This document shows, piece by piece, positions 42,089-50,569 of a stretch of 64,000 nt of DNA; position 1 is the stretch's first letter; each line of letters begins with the position of its first letter. The DNA lies in contig NZ_JALIDZ010000014.1 in assembly GCF_025397915.1 (NCBI RefSeq), positions 1-64,000 on the forward strand, in the 5' to 3' direction. The notes beneath the pieces were generated by a model that searched no databases, had not been told where the DNA came from, and saw only the letters and a list, made by a program, of their open reading frames with translations. Source of the stretch: Microbaculum marinisediminis (GTDB lineage: Bacteria; Pseudomonadota; Alphaproteobacteria; Rhizobiales; Tepidamorphaceae). Position numbers and translations under genes: made by a program.

Positions 42089-42524
42089 CCCCGGAGCCTC
42101 CCTTTCGGCCGTCAGCGCCGAGAGAGATAATCTCATAGGGACCGGTATCGCCTGGCGAACGGTACTCGTAGGAATTGCCCCACGGGTCGGCGGGAACCGC
42201 ATTCTGACTCAGATACGGCCCGTTCCACCGCTCGACGTTGGGCACGCGCTTCACCAGCGCGTCGAGCCCCTCCGACGTGGTCGGATAGCGTCCGGTATCG
42301 AGGTAGAACAGGTCGAGCGCCGAGGACAGCGATTCGATCTGCAGCTTCGCCGACTTCGACCGCGCGTCCGACAGGTAGGACAGCACGCGCGGGCCGACGA
42401 GACCCATGATGAGGCTCAGGATTACGAGTACGACGAGCAACTCGACGAGCGTGAACCCGCCGCGTTTGTCTCGTTTGTTTCTTGCCCCCGTCTTCCGCCG
42501 TTCGATTTGCGATAGTCCCAGCAC
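42063..42524 (-). CDS. gspG: major pseudopilin GspG
   Basis: A 153-residue major pseudopilin. The leader is basic (ERRKTGARNKRDKRGG) with cleavage after Gly23, and the helix reads FTLVELLVVLVILSLIMGLV with Glu28 at +5. The globular domain contains the GspG signature GRYPTTSEGLDALV and PYLSQNAVPADPWGN, plus the calcium-binding loop near the C-terminus. It builds the pseudopilus shaft and is the second gene of the operon, 3 bp after gspF. Confidence 0.95.
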   Translation of the reverse strand: MLGLSQIERRKTGARNKRDKRGGFTLVELLVVLVILSLIMGLVGPRVLSYLSDARSKSAKLQIESLSSALDLFYLDTGRYPTTSEGLDALVKRVPNVERWNGPYLSQNAVPADPWGNSYEYRSPGDTGPYEIISLGADGRKGGSGDDQDIKSK

Positions 42525-42527
42525 GTT

Positions 42528-43751
42528 TTAGACCAACAGCTCGTTTACACTGATAAGGGCGGTGATGACGGTTACGATGAGCCACGCGATCATGAGGCTC
42601 ACCAAAATCAATATAGAAGGTCCGAGAATGGATGTCAGGCGCGCTAGCGCTCTGTCAAGCCGGTCCTCGTAGAAACCGCCGATCCTGACCGCCATCGTGT
42701 CCAGTTCGCCGGCTTCCTCGCCCACGCGCAAGATGGGTATCACATAGGCCGGCAGCAAGTTCAGCTTGGCGAGCGCGTCGCTGACCCTGTGGCCCTGCCG
42801 CACCTCGGCGATCAGTTGATCCACCTTCTCGGCCGCCCGCGGATCGCGAAACAGGTCGCGCACCAACCGCAGCGACGTGGTGATGTCAACGCCGCTGGCA
42901 AGCAGCGTTCCAAGCGTCGAGCAGAAGAACACCGTCTGCTGGAACTGCACGATCCGTCTGGTCCCCGGCAGCCGCGCCAGCGTGCGGATCAGAAGTCCGA
43001 CGAACGCCCGGCTGCGCGACAAGAGCAGCCCGCCGACCAGAAGCACCGCGACGATGCCGAGGATCATGTCGATATTCGCCTGCACGAACCGCGACAGGGC
43101 GAAGATCATCTTCGCCTGCGGATCCATCTTGTCCATGAACCCCGACAAGGCCCGTTCGAACTCCGGGATCACCTGCAGCATCACGAACAGGAAAACGCCG
43201 CAGGCGGCGACCACGAGGAACAGCGGATAGGTCAGCGACGACGTCACGCGCCGCCTTAGCGCCTCCGACCGGGTCCGCTCCTGCGCAATCTTGTCGAGCG
43301 TCGCCTCCAGCGTGCCCGCCGATTCGGCGACCTCGACCATCTTCACGTAGGTCGGCGGAAACACGTCCGTATGCACGCCGAGCGCCTCGGCGAAGCTCTT
43401 GCCCTGGGCGATATCGCGCTGAAGCGCCGCCATCAGGTTGCGCAGAGGCGGCTTGCCGCCCATCTGCGAGAGAAGCTGCAGTGCCTCGTGCAGGCTGACG
43501 CCGCCCTTGAGCAGCATCGCCAGGTCCCGTGTGATCTCGGTGATTTCCTCGCGGCTGGGCTTGGAGGAGATCAGCCGCGACAAGAGGCCGCCCGTCCCGC
43601 CGCCCGCGCCGTCCTTCAGCTCGGTCGCCTCGATCGGCATATGGCCGAGCTTTTCCAGCTCGCCGAACACCTGCCGGCGCGACTCGGCGTCGATCTCGCC
43701 CGTCAGCAAGTCGCCCGAGGTGTTGAGCGCCTGGTATCTGAATCTTGTCAT
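42528..43751 (-). CDS. gspF: type II secretion inner-membrane platform protein GspF
   Basis: A 407-residue polytopic protein. It begins MTRFRYQALNTSGDLLTGEI, as is usual for GspF, and has two T2SSF domains (about 70-195 and 275-395). There are three membrane spans (SSLTYPLFLVVAACGVFLFV, ANIDMILGIVAVLLVGGLL, ILILVSLMIAWLIVTVITAL). It is the first gene of the gspFGHIJKLM operon. The start at 43751 was chosen because the family's N-terminus begins there; the frame is open further upstream. Confidence 0.94.
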   Translation of the reverse strand: MTRFRYQALNTSGDLLTGEIDAESRRQVFGELEKLGHMPIEATELKDGAGGGTGGLLSRLISSKPSREEITEITRDLAMLLKGGVSLHEALQLLSQMGGKPPLRNLMAALQRDIAQGKSFAEALGVHTDVFPPTYVKMVEVAESAGTLEATLDKIAQERTRSEALRRRVTSSLTYPLFLVVAACGVFLFVMLQVIPEFERALSGFMDKMDPQAKMIFALSRFVQANIDMILGIVAVLLVGGLLLSRSRAFVGLLIRTLARLPGTRRIVQFQQTVFFCSTLGTLLASGVDITTSLRLVRDLFRDPRAAEKVDQLIAEVRQGHRVSDALAKLNLLPAYVIPILRVGEEAGELDTMAVRIGGFYEDRLDRALARLTSILGPSILILVSLMIAWLIVTVITALISVNELLV

Positions 43752-43824
43752 CAGATCAGTCGTGTGGCCGCGTTTGCGCAGACACTGCCCCCGTTCGCCC
43801 GTCGTGTCGAGCGTCCGGCGCGGA

Positions 43825-44781
43825 TTACCGTCCCCTCTCGAAGCCGCCGAACACCATGTCGGGCGCGCTGGTGTTGTGCCGCGAGACGATGTGGCGGCCG
43901 ACCCAGAGCTCGCGCACATCCTGCGCGGAGACAAATTCCGACAGCGGCTCGATCTGCCAGGCTTGCGCCCCGCCCACGTGCCAGCCGACCTCCGAGGCAT
44001 CGGCGTTGCCGGGCGTCACGTACATCGAGCGCACGCCGCCGAAGACGCCGCTGACAGGGCTGTCGCCGAAGTCGACGTCGAGAAAGACGCCCTCCTCCGC
44101 CGCCTCGCCGACGGTCACGGACGCCGACCCGCCGCGATCGAAGCTCAGATCGAAGCGCCGGGCCTCCGGGTCGAAGCGCACCGCGCTGATCTCCACGATC
44201 GGTCGAACCTTCGTCTCCACGGGACCGAGCAGAACCGAGCTGCCATAGGCGGTGCCCTTGAGATGGGCCGGCGACAGCGGCCGCAGCCGCCAGTAGCCGT
44301 CCGGGGGATAGAGCACCAGGAACTCCTCCGGCCCGCGCGGTCCCTGCACCCAGAGCTGGACCATGTGCAGGTTGTGCACCACCGTGTCGCCGACATGGAC
44401 CGGGACGTCCTTGTCGCGCCAGTAGCGCTCGTAGACGTAGCCGATCAGCCAGATCGAGCGGTCCTCGTAGAGGGTCACCCGCCGCGTATCGAATTCGAAG
44501 AACTGCTCGGCCGAGCGGTCGCAGTTGGAAAAGTCGGCGGCCGAATCGTCCGAGACGATCGTGCCGACATAGGCGGGATGGCGCGCCCCGATCCGGAACC
44601 GGCGGATGTCGTCGCCGGCCAGCGTCACATAGACGTTGTCTTCCTCGGCGCAGAGCGTCGGAACCGTCTCGTTGGCGACCGCGACACCGACCGATTCGGC
44701 ACGCGCACCCAGTACGAATCCTGCTGAAAGCCCCACCGCACAGGCAAGAACACGAAGGAACCGACCGTCGATACGCTGCAC
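43825..44781 (-). CDS. secreted protein of unknown function
   Basis: About 318 residues with a signal peptide (RFLRVLACAVGLSAGFVLGARA). The mature protein is soluble and acidic, with several aromatic-rich strands (YVGTIVSDDSAADFSNCDRS ... YEDRSIWLIGYVYERYW) and a C-terminal GGAQAWQIEPLSEFVSAQDV. Two cysteines (TLCAEED and SNCDRS) could form a disulfide. I do not recognise the family. The GTG at 44781 has GGAGGA 8 bases upstream; a TTG at 44817 is the alternative. It ends 73 bp before gspF on the same strand and diverges from the L,D-transpeptidase-like gene. A T2SS link is possible but unproven. Confidence 0.75.
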   Translation of the reverse strand: MQRIDGRFLRVLACAVGLSAGFVLGARAESVGVAVANETVPTLCAEEDNVYVTLAGDDIRRFRIGARHPAYVGTIVSDDSAADFSNCDRSAEQFFEFDTRRVTLYEDRSIWLIGYVYERYWRDKDVPVHVGDTVVHNLHMVQLWVQGPRGPEEFLVLYPPDGYWRLRPLSPAHLKGTAYGSSVLLGPVETKVRPIVEISAVRFDPEARRFDLSFDRGGSASVTVGEAAEEGVFLDVDFGDSPVSGVFGGVRSMYVTPGNADASEVGWHVGGAQAWQIEPLSEFVSAQDVRELWVGRHIVSRHNTSAPDMVFGGFERGR

Positions 44782-44938
44782 TTTTCCGTTCCTCCGATGG
44801 CGGCTTTGCCGGGGCAAAACGGACCGCCTTTACGCCATTCCACGCACACGGGCTAACCTTTGGTTGCGGTGAAAACGTGACAACGCGCCCGAGCCGAATA
44901 GATTGTGCGGCTGACAGATCCACTTTCCGGAGATCGGG

Positions 44939-46543
44939 ATGAACCTACGCCGCACCGTGTTTTTCGTCGTCGCGCTGCTTTTCGCCGCCGCCCCCGCGCA
45001 TGCCGCGGGACCCGTGGTCGAAAACGTCCGCGCGCTTCTCGGCGACGAGAGCCGCAAGGCATTGCCGATCGAGAACAACCGTCTTGCCCTGATCCGTTAC
45101 TATGCCGACGAGGACGTCGAGCCGCTGTTCGTCGGCACCGACCGGATGCGTGGTCTGATCACCCGGATGCTCGACGCCGAATATGACGGTCTCGATCCGA
45201 ACCGCTATCCCGTCGAGTTCCTCGAGGACCTGGAAGTCGAGACGGAAGGCGCCTCGCCCGAACGCCTGGCCGAGATAGAGGCCTGGTTCGCGGCGCATTT
45301 CCTGATGTTCGCCGCCGACATCAAGGTCGGGCGCGTTCTGCCGCGCATGGTCTACCCGGATCTCTACATGCCGCGCAAAGAGATCGACGGCGACAACGTG
45401 CTGCGGGCGCTGAGGCGGTTCCCCGATACCGACAGCTTCTTCGACGCCTGGGATCCGCTGAACATCGAGTACGACCGCCTGCGCGGCAAACTGGCGGAGT
45501 ATATCGACATCCGCCATCAGGGCGGCTGGGGCACGATCGATCCCGGGCCGGATGTGGCGTCCGGGCAGACTGATCCGCGCATCCCCGCCCTCAGGGCCCG
45601 TCTCGACATCGAATACGGCTTCGAAGAGCCCTTCGGCGAGGCCGACGCGCTCGATCCCGAGCTTGAGAGCCGTTTGCGCCTCTTCCAGCTCCATCACGAC
45701 GTGCCGGTGACCGGGGATCTCGACAAGCCCACGCTGCTGGCAATCAACATCCCCGTGGAGCGGCGCATCGAACAGATCATGCTGTCGATGGAACGCCTGC
45801 GCTGGATGCCCGAGGAACTCGCCGACCGCGTGCTGATCGCCAACAAGGGCGACGGCATCCTGCGCCTGCTCACCCCCGGCGGCATCGAGCGCGAATGGCG
45901 CATCCTGCCGAACTGCCCGCGCGACAACCTGGCCATCGTCGCCGACACCCTGAGCTCGATGACCCTCAATCCGCGCTGGGAAGTTCCGTTCGACTACGTC
46001 CAGACCGTGCTCTACCCGGACCTCCTGCAAAACCCGGCAATCGTCGAGGAGCAGGGCTTCGAGCTCCTCTATCAGGACGTCGCCATGCCGCTGGACGCCA
46101 TGCCCTGGCGCCAGATTCCGAAGTCGACCCTGACGAAGCAGAAGAACAAGTTCCGCTTCCGCCTGAAACCCGGTTTCCACAATCCCTACGGCCGCTACGT
46201 CTATCGGCTGGGCGAAACCGACCAGGCGTTCCTGTTCGATGCCCCGCCGGACGCGTTGTCGGAGCTGTGCGACCCGCGGCTGCCCAAGGGCGCCATCGCC
46301 GTGGTCGACGGCCTCGATCTCATGAATGAGCTGGCCAAGCACCGCCTCGGGCCCGATGACTACCTAGAACGCACGCTCGCCCGCCGCGAGACCCTGACCG
46401 TGCCGGATGTCGAGCGCATCCCCGTCATGGTCGTGTTCCAATCCGCCTGGATGGACGCCGACGGCAACGTGCGCTTCTCCAAGGACCCCTATCTGGAGGA
46501 TCTTCGTCTCAGCAAGGCGCTCGACGGCAAGATCAAGTCCTGA
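44939..46543 (+). CDS. YcbB-like L,D-transpeptidase family protein lacking the catalytic signature
   Basis: A 534-residue protein with a signal peptide (about 1-23). The N-terminal scaffold resembles YcbB/LdtD (IRYYADEDVEPLFVG ... LITRMLDAEYDGLDPNRYPV). A peptidoglycan-binding-like motif lies around 240-265 (LESRLRLFQLHHDVPVTGD), followed by the usual INIPVERRIEQIMLSMERLR block and the start of the YkuD domain. The expected catalytic H-x(n)-S-H-G-C-x-R signature is missing. The aligned segment reads LSELCDPRLPKGAI: it keeps a Cys (444) but lacks the preceding His/Gly pair and the HGT-type loop, having YRLGETDQAFLFD instead. It may be a pseudoenzyme that regulates or scaffolds cell-wall synthesis. 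Confidence 0.82.
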   Translation: MNLRRTVFFVVALLFAAAPAHAAGPVVENVRALLGDESRKALPIENNRLALIRYYADEDVEPLFVGTDRMRGLITRMLDAEYDGLDPNRYPVEFLEDLEVETEGASPERLAEIEAWFAAHFLMFAADIKVGRVLPRMVYPDLYMPRKEIDGDNVLRALRRFPDTDSFFDAWDPLNIEYDRLRGKLAEYIDIRHQGGWGTIDPGPDVASGQTDPRIPALRARLDIEYGFEEPFGEADALDPELESRLRLFQLHHDVPVTGDLDKPTLLAINIPVERRIEQIMLSMERLRWMPEELADRVLIANKGDGILRLLTPGGIEREWRILPNCPRDNLAIVADTLSSMTLNPRWEVPFDYVQTVLYPDLLQNPAIVEEQGFELLYQDVAMPLDAMPWRQIPKSTLTKQKNKFRFRLKPGFHNPYGRYVYRLGETDQAFLFDAPPDALSELCDPRLPKGAIAVVDGLDLMNELAKHRLGPDDYLERTLARRETLTVPDVERIPVMVVFQSAWMDADGNVRFSKDPYLEDLRLSKALDGKIKS

Positions 46544-46559
46544 GCAAAAGCATAAGCGA

Positions 46560-47600
46560 CTAGCCGCCGCTACCGGCCGCCGCCGGCACGGTCGGCTCGA
46601 CCAGGCCGAGCCGTTCCAGGAACGCGCGCTGGCTCGCCGCGATATCGCCGGCGGCCTCGGACTTCGTGCCCCAGTCTGCCAGGACCGCCAGCGCGCGCCG
46701 GCGCATCTCGGCCTGCGACGTCTTCGACAGTTCCAGAAGTGTGATGCTCTGATCGCGCGCCTTGGCCCTGGCGGCGGCGAACGCGAAGTCGAAGGCGGCC
46801 TTCTGCGACCGGGAGAAGGCGGCGACCTTGGATTCGAACAGCGCCTGCGCCTTGGGCGACAGCCGGTCCCACGCCGCCTTCGACACGGATATCTCCGTTA
46901 CGGGCATCGAATGGCGGGCCCGGACGGCATAGCGGGCGGTCTTGTGGGCACCGGCCTCGATATTGGCGGCAAGCGACGCCCAGTCGGCGGCGTCGAGGTC
47001 GCCGCGGTCGAACGCCCGCAGCGTATCGTGGCCGCTGAGGGCCACGACCTTGGCACCGATCGTCCTGAGGAAATCGGCAACCGGCCCGTTCGACGCCCGG
47101 ATGCGCAGGCCGGACAGGTCGATCATGATCGTCGCCGGCCTGTCCGACACCAGCCATTCTTCCGGCCAGTAGACGACACCAACCAGTTGCACGCCATGCT
47201 GGCCGTAGAGCTTGCGGGCGTATTCGATCCCCCGGCTCTCGCCGAACCAGCGGTCCCGCGTCTCCGGATCGGGGAAAGCGGCAAGCGAATCGCCGAGGAC
47301 CGCGAAGGCCGGGTCCTTGCCGGCGAAATAGGCCGGCGACGAATAGTGCCCGTCGATCGCCCCCGATTTCATCGCATCGAGCGTCGCCGCGGGCCCGACC
47401 GCGCTGCGAACCGGCAGGACCTGGATATCGATCTCCCCGCCCGACGCTGCGCGCAGATCGTTGGCGAACTTTTCCAGCCCCTTGGTCGCGATGCTGCCGG
47501 CGACATCCAGCGACTGGATGCGCAACTTTTCCGCCGATGCGGCGCCAAGGGGGGCGCAAAGCACCGCGAGAATGAGGACAAAACGGACAATCGGGCGCAT
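46560..47600 (-). CDS. orphan TRAP-type (DctP) substrate-binding protein
   Basis: A 346-residue periplasmic binding protein with a signal peptide (RFVLILAVLCAPLGAASA). DctP features include VAGSIATKGLEKFANDLRAA and the ligand-binding Arg region (LSGLRIRASNGPVADFLRTI). No DctQ or DctM permease is adjacent; the neighbours are the L,D-transpeptidase-like gene (convergent, 17 bp away) and znuB. It may pair with permeases elsewhere or serve as a sensor-type binding protein. It differs clearly in sequence from the DctP at 24652-25638. Confidence 0.85.
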   Translation of the reverse strand: MRPIVRFVLILAVLCAPLGAASAEKLRIQSLDVAGSIATKGLEKFANDLRAASGGEIDIQVLPVRSAVGPAATLDAMKSGAIDGHYSSPAYFAGKDPAFAVLGDSLAAFPDPETRDRWFGESRGIEYARKLYGQHGVQLVGVVYWPEEWLVSDRPATIMIDLSGLRIRASNGPVADFLRTIGAKVVALSGHDTLRAFDRGDLDAADWASLAANIEAGAHKTARYAVRARHSMPVTEISVSKAAWDRLSPKAQALFESKVAAFSRSQKAAFDFAFAAARAKARDQSITLLELSKTSQAEMRRRALAVLADWGTKSEAAGDIAASQRAFLERLGLVEPTVPAAAGSGG

Positions 47601-47651
47601 GCCGGCTCCAGTCGGGCTTGCCCCGATGGATGCCCGGCCGCGCCCGCGCGG

Positions 47652-48470
47652 TCAACCGTTCTCGGCGCCGCGCCTGACCACGTCGTAAAAGCTCGCGATC
47701 GCGGCGGACACCACGAAGATCAGGAACGCCGCCACCACGATCGAGGGACCGGCCGGCGTATCCCATTCCCCGGACGCATAGAGCCCGCCGATCACCGCAA
47801 GGACGCCAAGCCCTGCCGAGATGACTGCCATGCGCTCCGGCGTGCGGGAAAACCCGCGTGCCGCGGCCGCCGGGATGATCAGCAGCGACGTGACCAGCAG
47901 GATGCCGACGATCTTCATCGCGATCGCCACCACCACGGCGATCATCAGCACGTAGACCACCTCGACGGCGACGACGTTGACGCCTTCGGCACGGGCGAGA
48001 TCCCGGTCGACGGTCGCCGCCACGAGGGGTCGCCAGATCGCCGTCAGCGTCGCGAGGACCACTACGGCGCCGCCGATCACCGCGTAGACATCGGCCCGTC
48101 CCACGGCCAACACGTCGCCGAACAGGTAGCCGACAAGATCGACGCGCACCCAGGTCATGAACGCGAGGGTCACCAGGCCGATCGAAAGCGCGGCGTGCGA
48201 CAGAATGCCGAGAACGGTATCGCCGGCGACGCGGGCGACCCGCAGCAGGACGACCAGCAGCAACGCCACGATCACCGTCATCAAGAACACGCCGAGCGTC
48301 GGGCCGATGCCGGCGAGCAGGCCGAGCGCTACGCCGAGGAGAGCCGCGTGCGCCGTGGTGTCGCCGAAATAGGCCATGCGCCGCCAGACGATGAAGCAGC
48401 CGAGAGGACAGGCCACCAGCGCGACGCCGATGCCGGCGATCAGCGCGCGGACGAAGAAGTCGTCGAGCAT
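47652..48470 (-). CDS. znuB: zinc ABC transporter permease ZnuB
   Basis: A 272-residue membrane protein with about eight spans of the ABC-3 metal permease family (GCFIVWRRMAYFGDTTAHAA, GILSHAALSIGLVTLAFMTW, KIVGILLVTSLLIIPAAAAR). It carries zinc across the inner membrane with ZnuC and ZnuA. The ATG at 48470 overlaps the znuC stop by one base (TGATG), so the two are coupled. Confidence 0.94.
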   Translation of the reverse strand: MLDDFFVRALIAGIGVALVACPLGCFIVWRRMAYFGDTTAHAALLGVALGLLAGIGPTLGVFLMTVIVALLLVVLLRVARVAGDTVLGILSHAALSIGLVTLAFMTWVRVDLVGYLFGDVLAVGRADVYAVIGGAVVVLATLTAIWRPLVAATVDRDLARAEGVNVVAVEVVYVLMIAVVVAIAMKIVGILLVTSLLIIPAAAARGFSRTPERMAVISAGLGVLAVIGGLYASGEWDTPAGPSIVVAAFLIFVVSAAIASFYDVVRRGAENG

Positions 48471-49315
48471 CAGTGTCCGCCCTCCCCGGCGTGCCCATGA
48501 TGATGATGATCGTGGTCGTGGCCATGCGCCGGCACCACCTCGCCGGACGGCGTGTGCACGTGATCGTGCTTGTGCGCGTAGATCGCCAGCGTATCGGCGG
48601 CCTGCGGTCCGAACAGGCGCATGTATTCCGGGCTGCGCGAGACGTCGCCGGGCTCGCCGGTGCAGCACACGTGCCCGGCGAGGCACAGCACGCGATCGGT
48701 CGCCCGCATCACCACGTGCAGGTCGTGGCTGACCATCAGGACGCCGCATCCATGCAGGTCCCGCAGCGAGGCGATCAGCCGGTAGAGATCGACCTGGCCT
48801 GAGAAATCGACGCTCTGCACCGGTTCGTCGAGGACGAGCATGTCCGGCTTGCCGAGCAACGCCCGGGAGATCAGCACCCGCTGGAACTCTCCCCCCGACA
48901 GTTCCTGGACGGGACGGCGAAGGAGATGCGCGACGGCGGTTTCCTCGAGCGCGGCGGCGACGTCGGCACGGGGGGCGCGGCGCACCAGCGTCATCAGCCG
49001 TTCCACCGACAGCGGCATGGTGCGGTCGACGGCAAGGCGCTGCGGCACGTATCCAAGCTTCACGCCCCGCGGGCGCACGATATGCCCCGCCGACGGCCGC
49101 TCGATCCCGAGCAGCGTCTTGATCAGCGTCGTCTTGCCGCCGCCATTCGGTCCGACGATGGAGACGATCTCGCCGCGACGGACCTCCAGATCGACGTCAC
49201 GGATCAGCCAGCGTCCGTCGCGACGCACGCCCAGGCCGTGGCATCCGAGCAGGATTTCGGCCTCGGCGGCCGCGGAACGCCGCTTTTCGTGGGCCTCTGG
49301 TATGATTTGGTTCAT
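48470..49315 (-). CDS. znuC: zinc ABC transporter ATPase ZnuC with a His-rich tail
   Basis: A 281-residue ABC ATPase. Walker A is GPNGGGKTT, the signature is LSGGEFQR, Walker B is MLVLDEP and the switch His is in VSHDLH. Unusually for a cytoplasmic ATPase, the C-terminus is a His cluster (VVPAHGHDHDHHHHGHAGEG) that could bind zinc and gate transport. ATG 49315 is the first gene start on the minus side of the double Zur box. Confidence 0.94.
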   Translation of the reverse strand: MNQIIPEAHEKRRSAAAEAEILLGCHGLGVRRDGRWLIRDVDLEVRRGEIVSIVGPNGGGKTTLIKTLLGIERPSAGHIVRPRGVKLGYVPQRLAVDRTMPLSVERLMTLVRRAPRADVAAALEETAVAHLLRRPVQELSGGEFQRVLISRALLGKPDMLVLDEPVQSVDFSGQVDLYRLIASLRDLHGCGVLMVSHDLHVVMRATDRVLCLAGHVCCTGEPGDVSRSPEYMRLFGPQAADTLAIYAHKHDHVHTPSGEVVPAHGHDHDHHHHGHAGEGGH

Positions 49316-49367
49316 TTTCCGGTCTCTTTCACGGGGGACAACCCGGCAACGCGCCGCCAACACGGAT

Positions 49368-49399
49368 TGTTATAGTATAACATATGTTATAGTGTAACA
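49368..49399. promoter_or_regulatory. two tandem Zur boxes between znuCB and znuA
   Basis: TGTTATAGTATAACA (49368-49382) and TGTTATAGTGTAACA (49385-49399) are two near-perfect palindromes of the GTTATA-N-TATAAC type known for the zinc uptake regulator Zur in alphaproteobacteria. They are 17 bp apart, centre to centre, in the 117-bp divergent spacer. Zinc-loaded Zur should repress both znuCB and znuA from here. Confidence 0.88.
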
Positions 49400-49432
49400 C
49401 GCCTTAGCCAACGTTGTAGAGGGGTTCATCAC

Positions 49433-50461
49433 ATGGGACGGTCCCGATCCCGAAGCCTTGCCGCCGCGTCGTTCGCCTTGCTGCTGAACGCGGCAACCGC
49501 ACACGCGGAAACACCTGAAGTCGTTACTTCGATCAAGCCGCTGCATTCTCTTGTCGCCGGTGTCATGCAGGGTGTCGGAGAGCCGCACCTGCTCGTCGGC
49601 GGCGGCGAATCCCCGCACACCTATTCGATGCGGCCGTCCGACGCCGAAGCGCTGTCGAATGCCGACGTGATATTCTGGGTCGGCGAGGAACTCGAGACCT
49701 TTCTCCAACGGCCGATCGCGAACCTCGGCGCCGATGCGCGCGCCATCGCGCTGCTGCACGCCCCCGGCATGACGCTCCTGGAGTTTCCCGAGGACGGCGA
49801 CGAGGCGCACACCGACGACCATGCGGACTGCGAAGACGAACACGCCGGGGATCATCCCGATGATCACGAGGAGGCCGCCGACGACCACCATGACGACCAC
49901 CATGATGATGAACCCGGAGAGCACGCCCATCACCATGCCGGAACCGATCCTCATGTCTGGCTCGATCCGGCGAACGCACGCGCCATGGTCGCCGAAATCG
50001 TCGCCGTCCTGGCCGACGTGGACGCGAAGAACGCGGATATCTATCGCCGCAACGGCGCGGATCTGACGGCCCGCCTGGAGCAGCTCGAGGCAGATACGAC
50101 CGAAACCCTGAAGCCGTATCGCGACATCCCCTATTTCACGTTCCACGAGGCTTTCCGGTACTTCGGGTCGCGCTTCGGTCTCGACTCGCAAGGGGCGATC
50201 TCGCTCAGCCCGGACCGCCAGCCCGGTGCCCAGCGCCTGAGAGAGATCCGTGCCGAGATCGGCCGCTACGACCGGGTTTGCATCTTCGCCGAACCGCAGT
50301 TTCCGCCGAAACTCGTCGATGTCATCGTCGAAGGCACCCCGGCCCGAACCGGCACGCTCGACCCGCTCGGCGCCGCGCTCGCGCCCGGACCGGACCTCTA
50401 CCTGGACCTGATCCGATCGAACCGCGACGCGTTCGCCAACTGTTTCCAGAGCACGATGTAG
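49433..50461 (+). CDS. znuA: periplasmic zinc-binding protein ZnuA
   Basis: A 342-residue cluster A-I binding protein with a signal peptide (about 1-25). The metal-site pattern is present: VTSIKPLHSLVAGVM, SPHTYSMRPSDAE and TFHEAFRYF. The family's His/Asp-rich charged loop is long here, about residues 122-167 (HTDDHADCEDEHAGDHPDDH, then more His/Asp). It captures zinc for ZnuB/ZnuC. It is transcribed divergently from znuC across the double Zur box. Confidence 0.95.
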   Translation: MGRSRSRSLAAASFALLLNAATAHAETPEVVTSIKPLHSLVAGVMQGVGEPHLLVGGGESPHTYSMRPSDAEALSNADVIFWVGEELETFLQRPIANLGADARAIALLHAPGMTLLEFPEDGDEAHTDDHADCEDEHAGDHPDDHEEAADDHHDDHHDDEPGEHAHHHAGTDPHVWLDPANARAMVAEIVAVLADVDAKNADIYRRNGADLTARLEQLEADTTETLKPYRDIPYFTFHEAFRYFGSRFGLDSQGAISLSPDRQPGAQRLREIRAEIGRYDRVCIFAEPQFPPKLVDVIVEGTPARTGTLDPLGAALAPGPDLYLDLIRSNRDAFANCFQSTM

Positions 50462-50569
50462 CGACGGTATAACGCCAAAGCCTTCCGGTATCCTATAGTA
50501 TGAGTAGCGACTCGCTTCCCAATACGGTGAAGTTGCGGTCCAATCGGCCTCACCTTGGGAGTGGATTGG

